DNA of 64,000 nucleotides from Impatiens glandulifera (lineage: Eukaryota > Streptophyta > Magnoliopsida > Ericales > Balsaminaceae): NCBI RefSeq assembly GCF_907164915.1, contig NC_061862.1:137383520-137447519 (forward strand), read 5' to 3'. Of the stretch, positions 45,650 through 55,817 are shown in pieces (position 1 is the stretch's first letter; each line of letters starts with the position of its first letter). The notes beneath the pieces are model-generated. The model was not told where the DNA came from and searched no databases. It saw nothing but the letters and a program-made list of their open reading frames with translations. The translations under genes and the position numbers were made by a program.

Positions 45650-47067
45650 ATTTCTAAAGTAAGACTATTTAATCTCAGGGAGTGGCTTCGTGAACGTGGT
45701 TTCGTGAACATGTCTACGACTTGTTGATCCGTTGGGACATATTCTTGAAGAATATGCTTGTAACTAACATGCTCCCAGATTCCTCCATGCAGCAGACCTG
45801 TTGTACCTATAAAAATACATATTTACAGCTTTTTTTTACCCACATTCACTTGGGTCCTCGGTCAATTAGTCCATTGGGAATTCATATTTGAGTTATTTTG
45901 ATGGATTTCTCATGTTGTGTTGTGATTAGTGTGTATGATTTAGGCTTATCAGACGTCTTCCTGCTAGCAGCTGATCCGTTAACCTTAGAGGATGATTTTT
46001 GTCTAAAACTCCTTGACTTCATGTTAGGTTTTGATTTTCCAGACTTGCTGGCTGCTCCCTTCCTAGGCTTTAGCCAACTTTCAGTTGGCTTAACATAAAC
46101 CATCTCATCCTTTAAGGTTAGATCTTCACAGCTTGGATCAGTTCTTTTATTAGTAAAACTACCCCTAACAAAGCTTATTGTCTTAAGTTGTCTTTCATCG
46201 GGTTTGACTTTTTACAAGACTTGTCTAGGATGGCATTGTCAAATCCTAAACCGGATTTGCATCTGGTAGGCCTCAACAAACTTATTTGCTGTCTAACTGC
46301 ATCTCCAAACCTCGTACAGGAACTGACCACATAAGTCATACGTTTGTTTTTAGAAAATAGTGTTTGAACATTTTCTTTGAGCTTCTCATTCTCAAATGAG
46401 AGCTCAATCACATTGTTTTTAAAATCTTTTGGTTCAGAAGTTTGAGATAAAGAAGAGTTATCAATTTCATATTTCAATCTCATTTCATTACAAGAGTCTG
46501 ACAATTTCTTGTACTAAATGACCATGTCATTAAGTACAATAGTTAATTTATCTCTTGCGAATTCTTTAGAGGAGAAATCAAATAACTCAGATTCTTCCTC
46601 TACCATGAAGCAGGTAACGTCTTCATTATCGTTGTCGCTGATGATAAATCATCTGAGTCGCTTTAGGCCCACTTGGCCTTGCTATCAACAGCCATGAGAA
46701 CCTTCAGTTCTATGTGGTTCTTCTTGTCATCCTTTCTCTTGTCATCACGCATTGGCTTCCTGCATTCCGCTTTGAAGTGTCCTAGTTTATCAAAGTTAAA
46801 ACATTTCAAGTTAGTCTTATAGTTACTCTTATCATCATTTTTATTATTTAAAGAGCTTGAGTTAGGATTGCTCTTCTTCATGAATTTGTCAATTTTCTTC
46901 ACAAAGGGAGTCATGGCGTCGCTGCTGATCTACTCAGTAGTAGTCTTCACAGCATTGGCGGCATGTGGTTCCTCAACAGTCACCAGCGCCTTGGTAGAGA
47001 TGACGGATGTGGAATGCTCCTCTTCATTCCTAGAGTTTATCTCAAACTCGTAGGCCTTTAGATCAAG
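45650..47067 (-). pseudogene. copia I gag joined to RNase H tail
   Basis: Minus strand. Starts in mid-gag with DLKAYEFEI (47067, truncated by LTR H). Zinc knuckle C-FN-F-DKLG-H-FKAE-C near 46790, in which the second Cys is Phe. The gag tail follows (46504-46175 and 46103-45882, MVYVKPTESWLK). After the GPK and MWV words the sequence jumps, near 45.80 kb, to YVPTDQQVVDMFTKP, the RNase H C-terminus. About 3 kb of pol is missing compared with copia A. Confidence 0.8.
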
Positions 47068-48027
47068 ACATCTAAGATTAGTGGACGTCTAAGTAGATGG
47101 ACGTCCAAGATTAGAGGTCTAAGAAGATGGACGTCCAAGATGTGGCGTCTAAGTAGAAGGATGTCCAATTAGGCGTCTAAGTAGATGAGCGTCTAGCAGC
47201 TAGTAGTAGAGCTCTCTAGACAGCTGGTAGTATAGCTCAACAAATGAACGACTGTCACGTATGCTATAATTCAAATTGCCTGTGATGAACTATCATGTAC
47301 TACCACGATCTCAAGAATATATTTTGTTGTACTACCCAGTACATCATGGATAGTACATCCAACGGAAAGAGGACTCGTGTCCATAAAGAATATTTGACTG
47401 TTGCGACAATTCCGTATAAGAAGCAATCAGAGTACAACGACAAATCACACATAGAAGTAGAAGTTTTTTCTCTCTCTTGAAATCACCAGATTTCTAAAAG
47501 CTTGATTTCTTGAATCAATTTACTCTCTCTAGCTATTTAATTCTCAAGTGTATTCTGTAATTCACTAAGTGAAGTTGAGAGAAAATTTACTAGACTATCT
47601 AATAGTCATTAATAGTGTGTTGTAAGTTGAACAGAGGTTGTTCAGTTCAATAGTGTGTGTGTTAGGAGTTCAGAACAGGCGGTCAATTAAGTCTTGAGTT
47701 TCTGACTGAGTTTGTGTAGGTGCTATACAAATCAAAGCGTTTGAGTGAATATACTTCATGTTATGGAAGAAAGGGTGATGTAGGAGTTTTATCTCCAAAC
47801 ATCCATAAAACTCCTTGTGTTCTTTACTTTCCGTCCATTATATTTGCTTGTCTAATGCTTCAAATCTAGCTAGTTGTTTTTGCACTCGAACTTGTTCAAG
47901 AGCTCGCGAAGATTTGTGAAGAATAGAAACATGTTTTAACTTCTAACATAATTAAAATTGAATCGAAAGTCATAAGTTGTTAATAATATTCAGACCCCCG
48001 TCTTTATTGTCAACACCGATCCTAACA
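47068..48027 (+). repeat. LTR H, 5'-truncated
   Basis: Ends ACACCGATCCTAACA at 48027 after the terminal GACCCCCGTCTTTATTG block. It carries the conserved LTR block at 47766-47810 and a short array of GGACGTCTAAGTAGAT words at 47068-47200. Directly to the right is the interior of the minus gypsy RT gene, so the LTR interrupts it. Confidence 0.8.
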
Positions 48028-50010
48028 TGCATTTTTTAAACCGAAAGGCATAACTTTGTAATAGAAAGTTCCAACTTTTGTTATTAATATGGTATTTTCC
48101 TTGTCTTGCGGGGCCATAAGGATTTGATTGTATCCTAAGAATTTGTCCATTAATGATAAAAGCTCATGACCAGCGGCATGATCGACTAGTATGTTGATGT
48201 GTGGTAGTGGGAAGTGATATTTAGGGTTGGCCTTATTCAGATCCTGATAATTTACGCACACACGTATTTTCCCGTCCTTCTTTAGAATGGGAACTACGTT
48301 GGCTATCTAGGTAGGATATTCCACTACCTCAAGAAATCCATCTTCGAGATACTTTTTGACTTCCTCTATAATCTTTATCACGACTTCCTCTTTCATTGTA
48401 TGAGCTATTGCTTTATTGGATTAACAATTGGATATAGAGGAATGTGGTGTCATGTGATCTTGGGATCAATACCTGACATGTCCTTGTATGACCAGGCGAA
48501 GATGTCTTTATTGGCTTTCAGTACCTCCACAAGTTCTTGACGTTCTTAGAGGTGTAAACTTTGGCCGATTAAGACGATTTAAGGATCGTCGGCCGTGTTT
48601 AAGTTAGTTTTTATTGTCTTTTCTACGAAGGAGACAATCTCGTCCTCGGTTTCTTAAAAAGTGTTTGGTTTCGAAATTCATGTCAGAGTAAAAGGAAATA
48701 TTTTTTACTCATAGATTCAAAGTCTACTTCTTATGATACAACGAGGGGTATATTACATGTAAGAAAAGATGATCTGCTGCGATCATCGTTCTTAGGCTTC
48801 TTACTATGTACAGTATTTGACATCTCTTTACATAGGAGAGGGGAAAGAGTTCTACTTTCGTCGATTAAGTTATCGACGGGTGAGAAGAGGTCGGTTCTTA
48901 GCGAACTAGAAGAGCTAACTTTCTGAGTTGGATCAGTTGTCGTGAGAGTCAAAGCCAAGTTTTCAAGGGCGTTGCGTCAATTGTTCATTATTTTCCTAAT
49001 CACACTAATATAGGAGTTAGGATTATGAGAACAATCGGAAAAGATTTCGAGACTTGGAAAACGTCTTTGCAAATTTAGATTACTAAAGGGTTTAAGGAAG
49101 TCAAAGTATAGGGTGCTTTGGCCTTCACGTATGAATTGTCTATTTAACGTTAGCGGTTTAGCCAAGTGTCGTTTGCACATCCTTTTTGGGCGGACTTCTT
49201 CAAATGCTTTGGATGAAAAATCCTAAACTGTGTCGGTCTATATTGCAACACAGTTATGGGAACGATGACGTTCCACTAACGTTAGGGCTTAAGCCCATAC
49301 TAGGGAAATATCCTATTTAGAGCATCATTCTCATAGAGGGAGGCAAAACATACTAAAGTTAGGGTGTTTGAATATGTCTTTACCTTCTCGAATGATTAGA
49401 AAAATCTCAAACCCGCTTAGTTTAACCTTTAGGGAGTTGACATGGGTAGTCTAGATGACATCTACTAGGTCGGTTTCACCATTAACTATAATGACTTGGC
49501 CATTAGCAATGAATCTGAGTTTCTAATAAAACGTCGATATCAGATCTCAAGCATGGTGCAACTAGGGTCTTTCTAGGATCAAGTTATAAAAAGGTTGCAT
49601 ATTGATGACACAAAAGTTAACCTGATATGGTATATACGCCACTCAAACGGTGCACTCAAGGAATCCCATAATTTATCGGCGAGAGCTTTCAAAGCCTCTA
49701 ACACACAAGTTAGATGATATGATCATGTCTCTAGATACATCTATTTTCTGAAGAGTCCTCCAAGGACATATGTTGAGAGCGGATTTATTGTCTATTAGGA
49801 CCATTGGAATGGTCTTTCCCTCCATTTACACATAATTATATAGGGTTTTGTCATGATTTGGTTCGATTGTTGGAAAATCCTTGTCTTCAAATCCTCTCAT
49901 GTTGTGTTGGGAACTAGCGGATATGATACCCACTAGTTCCTTAAGGGGTAGTGTTGGTAGGGACGTTGGGCTTTCTCAACTCATTAAGGATTTCCTTCCT
50001 ATGCTCGATA
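48028..50010 (-). pseudogene. Gypsy (minus) protease and RT N-terminal part
   Basis: RT, minus strand: FLEVVEYPT then a stop, IANVVPILKKDGKIRVCVNYQDLNKANP, FPLPHINILVDHAAGHELLSLMDKF, GYNQILMAPQDKE and VMPFGLKNA, where it is cut by LTR H before the YVDD box. Protease near 49770-49830: MEGKTIPMVLIDNKSALN, keeping the Asp (D-N-K). Minus frames 48731-48958 and 48977-49180 cover the linker that corresponds to 41.3-41.9 kb in the plus copy. Confidence 0.82.
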
Positions 50011-50271
50011 GAGTACATTAGAATTTCCTAGATGGAAATACTGGTATTTGTCCTTTTTAGTTGATTTAGGAGAATGTCTCATGGGTTTAGAGCTTTGTAC
50101 TCGTCTTTCCTCCACTTTCATGGCGAATATTGTTAGGAAATGGACGACGCTTGAGCCAGCGTGGTTTTCATGAAACTGGACTGAAAGTCCATTCCACCAC
50201 CTATTGTCACAATGTGTATCGGGGAAAGAGTGTGGATAGACATATTTGACTATTTCTATGAAGAATTCTTA

Positions 50272-53200
50272 CTATAGTAGTTTTGAGCTTCTTTTTACGG
50301 CTAGGGGATCAATCTTGTTGATACATGGTTCGTTGTCGTGCATTAGGTCCAACAAAGAGTTGGTGTCAAATGTCACTTCGTTAGTTGTTAGCATATTGAC
50401 TTTATGATCTGGTAATGGATTCTTGGTTACCTCAATCTTGTCGATTACGTTTTGATCGATCAAGTCTTGAAAGAGGTGTTTAAGGGCATTGCAGTTGTCA
50501 GTAACATGGCCCTTGGCTTGGTGATAATTACAATAAAGGTTCTCATATTTCCCCAAGACCGGTATGTCTTTTCGTGGCGCGAGTGGTTTGGTTTGATTTT
50601 TGTGCTAAAGAATCTTCATAACCTCACTAAGAGGCATCCTTAGGTCATCAAAGGTCCTAGGCGATTTAGGTGCTCTGGGAAGCGTAGGTTTGGCAGGGGT
50701 TGTGGTCATACCTTATCCTGTAGAGGCTTACTTGGGCTTGCCTTTTGAGGAATCTTTAGTTGTCAAGAAGTAGTTACTTTGTGTACTTCAATCTTTTCCT
50801 TTTTCGTAAAGTGTCTAGGTAGTGGAGGGTATTCTTTGACCGTTTTTCCTCTTTCCTTTCTTTCTCGATAGCGTCATCGAGATTGATGCCGGTTTTTAGT
50901 AACTTTCTCATAGTTTGGAAAGTTTTGACAGCAAATCCAACGGAATATCATCCGTTAACATTTTCTAAGAATATATCGATCTATCGTTGTTCGCTCGAGA
51001 GGGAATCGATTTCCTCGACGATGGATTTCAATCTTTCGATGAATACTGAGAATATCTCTTTTTCTCCTTTCTTGACATTCTTCAACCTCTTTTATGGTCG
51101 TTCGAGACTGAGATGCATGGAGAAGCATTCTATAAAAGCATATGCCAGTTCCTTTATATAAGGTTGATAAACTGCCTTTTTTTAGGTGATACTAGTGTAG
51201 TGCGACGTCCTCAAGATATTGAGGTAGCATGTGGAGAAAGGTGGGTTCTCCAAGTCTCAATGGGGTCATTGCGGACATATACATCTTGAAGAAAATAGTT
51301 GGATCAATTTTTCCGATGTATTTACACAGAGCGGGATGTTTGACGCCTATTGGGATGATTGTTCGTTCGGAAGTTTTTATCGCGTCTTCCCAGTCATAGT
51401 GCATTTGGGCACTTTTTCCTTTAGTTATCTTATCGAGTTGGGCTTGAATTCCATTTTCATGTGATAGGATCGGCGTAATCGATAGAGACGGGGTCTGACT
51501 ATTGATGACGGCTTCGGACAAACGATTTGATAGAAATCCTGTTAGGGATTTAAATCACTTTCTATTCTTCACAAACTCTTGAACGATACAAATGCAGAAA
51601 CGTTTGCATGAGTTTGAAGATAAGAACCAAAAAATGATAAGATGACAGAATGTAAATGACACAGAGAGTTGTTTATTGATGTTCGGAGCAAAACTCTCCT
51701 ACGTCACCCCTTCTTCCAACCACCGGAAGGATTCACTATACGTTTCTTAGAATCAACTACAGTTGCAAGGCTAGCTCACTATTGAACAGAACAGACTATG
51801 TTCAACTTACAGTATATTGAAGAATATCACTCAGCTAGACAATACTTTGATTCTAACTCTCTCTTGATGTACACACAGTAAGCAAGAAAGTAGTTCTTAA
51901 GATTGAAAATTCAGTAGATCTCTTGTATGCGTATTTCTTAGTGTTCATTAATTGTGTCTGGCAATTCTTCCGTTGTCCTTGAAGATCTTTAAATAGAGAG
52001 CAGGTACCAATGATCGAATCTTCTATAATGACATGTGGCAAACTTCCATTGGAACGCCTCCATAGTACACATGTATAGTAGACTCTAAGCACCAGGATCG
52101 TTGCCGTACCAATCTAGTGGTGCGCCAAATATTCTTCTAGGATATTCCTGCAATAAACAAGTAGTGGGAAGAATATTTGTTTACGTGGCATTAATTAATT
52201 GGTTGCAACTAGCTGTCGTACTGATTTGCACTGGAAAGTGGAGTAGGAGTAGCATACAGCTAGTTGATCGTGGGTAGACGGATGCTAGCTTCAAGCAACT
52301 GCTTAAGCATGGCATTAGACGTTTTTCACTTAGACTTACAAGTCTAATGGAATTAGATGCCAACGTCTAATAGCAGGATCCATTACACCACCTGGTCTAT
52401 TGGGATTAGACGACACGTCTAATTACGGTTCCCTTCAGACTAATCTGAAGGAGTTAGACTGCACGTCTAACTCTCATCAGTTAGACTGCACGTCTAACTA
52501 CGTATCCGTTAGACTGCACATCTAACTACGTTTGTTAGACTACACGTCTAACTACGTATCTGTTAGACTGCACGTCTAACTCTCATCTGTTAAACGGCAC
52601 GTCTAACTACGGTTCTCTTCAGACTAATCTGAAGGAGTTAGACTATACATCTATCTCTCATATGTTAGACGGAACGTCTAACTATGGTTCCCTTCAGACT
52701 AATCTGAAGGAGTTAGACTGTACGTCTAACTCTCATCTATTAGACGACACGTCTAACTACGGTTCCCTTCAGACTAATCTGAAGGAGTTAGACTACACGT
52801 CTAACTCTCATATGTTAGACGGAACGTCTAACTATGGTTCCCTTTAGACTAATCTGAAGGAGTTAGACTACACGTCTAACTCTCATCTGTTAGACAGCAC
52901 GTCTAACTACGGTTCCCTTCAGACTAATCTGAAGGAGTTAGACTACACGTCTAACACTCATCTGTTTGACGGAATGTCTAACTACGGTTCCCTTCAGACT
53001 AATCTGAAGGATTTAGACTTCATGTCTAACTCTCATCTATTAGACGACACGTATAACTAAGGTGCACTTCAAACTAATTTGAAGGAGTTAGACTGCACGT
53101 TTAACTCTCATCTGTTAAACGGCACGTCTAACTCTCATCTGTTAGACTGCACGTAACTGCATCTGTTAGACTGCACGTATAACTGCGTCTGTTAGATTGC

Positions 53201-54060
53201 ACGTCTAACTACGTCTCCGTTAGACCTAACTACGTTTGTTAGACTGCACGTCTAACTATGTATCTGTTAGACTGCACGTTTAACTACGTCTGTTAGACTG
53301 TACGTCTAACTATGTATCCGTTAGACTGTACGTCTAACTACGTATTTGTTATATGGCACGTCTAACTACGTATCTGTTAGACTACACGTCTAACTCAATG
53401 TGTCTAATAGCCAATCAGTCTAATGAACTTCATTCTGACTTAGTCTAATATAACATGTTTTCGATACACCTGCACTAAAAACGATTAGACGGCTTAGATT
53501 AAGTTTTATACAAACTCATCATCAAAATTCCATTAGTCAGAATACTTTCACCCTTAGTCCAAATAATTTGACCCAACAGCATGGCTCGTACATGAGCCAT
53601 CTGGTCTTCATACTCTGTAAAAGGAGGTTGACTAGTTACCGGAATTTAATGTTCTACTGGTTCAAGAGGATTGAGTGTTTCCTCTTGTGCCACATGTTGG
53701 TCCCATGTTGTTGGGCCGTTGCCTGGCTCAAAGTCTTCGTACATGAATACCTCTTCTTGAGCTCGGTGACTAATAGGATGGGGGTTCACAAGAGTAACCA
53801 TAACTGGAGGAGGACGGTTAGGTGTTTGAAAAGAAGAAGACATGTTTTGAGATATGAAAAAAATTTGCTAATAAGCTAAAACATTGGTTATTAGCGCAAG
53901 TTGCTCTGTTACATGTTGCAAAGATGCCTTCAAATCTTTGAATTCGGTCATAGAGACTGTTTCAAGGCTAGAAAGTTCTTCGGCCATCTGATAGCGTATA
54001 AAATGTCCGGTCTTTAAATCTCTCTTTTTGGGGGTCGTTCCGACTTGTCGCAATCATGGA
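50272..54060 (-). pseudogene. Gypsy (minus) gag, split by solo LTR G
   Basis: Minus strand: the N-terminal part 54053-53580 (ELSSLETVSMTEFKDLKASL, then SSSFQTPNRPPP), solo LTR G at 51462-53578, then ENGIQAQLDKITKGKSAQ and the gag core (TIIPIGVKHPALCKYIGKIDP, MTPLRLGEPTFLHMLPQYLED) to 51192, further broken gag at about 51170-50600, and the knuckle C-N-Y-H-QAK-G-H-VTDN-C at about 50510-50555. The C-X2-H-X4-H-X4-C knuckle is typical of Tat/Athila-type gag. Confidence 0.78.
51462..53578 (-). repeat. Solo LTR G in the gypsy gag gene
   Basis: On the minus strand it begins TGTTGGGTCAAATTATT at 53578 and ends CGATCCTATCA at 51462. Flanks are TCATG and GCATG, four of five identical. The array at 52310-53470 has about 30 or more TTAGAC...GTCTAA dyads and about six about 75-bp units with CTTCAGACTAATCTGAAG. 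The conserved block is at 51671-51720 (minus strand). Frames inside it, such as 52662-52847, are repeat artefacts. Confidence 0.92.
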
Positions 54061-54299
54061 CTGTTGCGAAGAGAAAGAGATGAGAGTTTTGTAATTGTAT
54101 AAAATTACAAAAGTAATGCATATGCACGTAAGTATGAATCTAAAGAGAGTGAATATCTCATTTTGTTATTCAAAAGAAACAAACGTAGAGTTGTATACAA
54201 ACATACTCACATAATTTGTTACAGAAGTAATCTCTTGTTTGTATTTACAAAGAGTCTAAAAGGGAAAGAGTGTTATCGTTGACAAACTTTAGGTATGAC

Positions 54300-55310
54300 T
54301 GTAGCATGTTCTCACACTAGACTCTTCATCTTCCTCCTCATTGTGCTTTACCTTATCGTGTTCATCGAGAATAGCAGTGAGGTAGTTTTTCGTTCCTTTG
54401 GGATACCCATTTGAGAGGCATTGTACCATTTCTCAAGGTAGTTCACATATGCTTTATGATCAATAGGCTCGTCTATGGCGATGACAATTTTTGTATAAGG
54501 AGGCATGCAGTCACGACCAAACTATTTTGAGAGGTTGTGAATATAGTAGAAGATAACTCAAACTAATCCCACAAACATTATTATGGGTTCATCATCCATC
54601 ATGTATGACATCCTGTTGATAGGGTACCATGGGAGCAAATCCCTAACCTCATCATCATGTTGCACGAGGGGTTTAGGTAAAGCCTTCCTCATTCTTTGAT
54701 ATTGAAGAGAGTGAGAAAAATGTATCGGGAACATAGTGGCGGCAAGCATCCTAGTTTTTTGAGCAGCTAGATGTAGAGGATCATAGGTGAGCCCTCTCTA
54801 CTGAGGAAGGAGGTTAAGAACGTGTTGTTCAAACTCATTAGGGAACTAATGTTTTTTACCTATGCATGTGGTATTCAACCTCTAGAATTTTAGAGGATGT
54901 TCTATCATCTGCTAGAGCCTTGTAGAAATTGGCCAACAAGACTATCATTGTCATTCCGGAAGATCTCAAAGTTAGGGGAATTCATCCATCTTTGATTTCC
55001 ATTTTCAGAAATTGATGACATTGTTTATGAGGATTGTTTGTATGTTGTCTTTATATATCTGTATTCCTCTTGTAAAAGTTTTTCTAAGGACATTGCTTCT
55101 ACTTGTGGTTTCAAGTGTAACACATTTTTGTTGTCTATCATGAGGATAACTCAGAATTCTTCGATGGTTGGGCACATGTGTCTTTCTCCTATATAGTAGA
55201 CCTTTCCAATATGGCTTCATCTCCTTTGCATTTACATAATGAATATGAGGTTTACCTTGAAGTTTGTAAATCTCATGATGGGGGTGAACCCGTAAATCCA
55301 ATGGTTCCAC
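54300..55310 (-). pseudogene. Extra ORF upstream of gypsy gag
   Basis: Minus strand, from 55310: LDLRVHPHHEIYKLQ, GKPHIHYVNAKEMKPYWKG, RKTHVPNHRRILSYPHDR, later (54749-54558) RMRKALPKPLVQHDDEV, LLPWYPINRMSYMMDDEPII, then a stop and YTKIVIAIDEPIDHKAYVN. I do not recognise the domain. Ogre-type elements carry an additional ORF1 before gag, which is the best guess. The plus copy holds a worse-preserved counterpart at 38.6-39.0 kb. Confidence 0.5.
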
Positions 55311-55817
55311 TCGTTTTCGAGGAAATTTTCAAACAATGGGATCAGCTTAGTATCCTTAAGCATGGAGATTGTTTGTTGCGATTCAAAATATTTTTGTTTT
55401 GAAGAGAAGGAACATGTTTCAAGGGATGTTCACTTAGACTATACATGATTACACATAATACATATATAATAGTCGCGTCAAGTAAGGGTTGCAGTGACGA
55501 GGTATTGATTGCCTAGATACAATAGACAAATAGTTGGGTATGTAGCAAGTTGTCATTTTATTGACAATCTCTACACATGAGAATAGAAATACCGATTCCG
55601 GACGAGCACTTATTTGAAATTAAGAATTAGGGTTAGGGTGATATACCCTTTATGCACATAAGCATGTAATAGGGATAAAACATATGCGTCAATTAGGTGT
55701 TGTGCCTTTTGGGACATGCTTGATAGGTGAAAATGTGATACAAGTGTCTTTTTTAGAAAATCCAAACTTGATGTTTTTGAGTTAAACATTAAATCCCTAG
55801 TAGAGTCGCCAAATATT

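Larger units (their letters stand above)
44271..47067 (-). mobile_element. copia I, internally deleted remnant of the copia A type
   Basis: On the minus strand the order is gag (47067 to about 45840), the last about 40 codons of RNase H (about 45780-45650), leader, and an accessory ORF start (44772 to about 44300). Protease, integrase and RT are absent. No LTR is attached to either end: LTR H on the right is in the opposite orientation and a gypsy integrase lies on the left. Confidence 0.75.
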
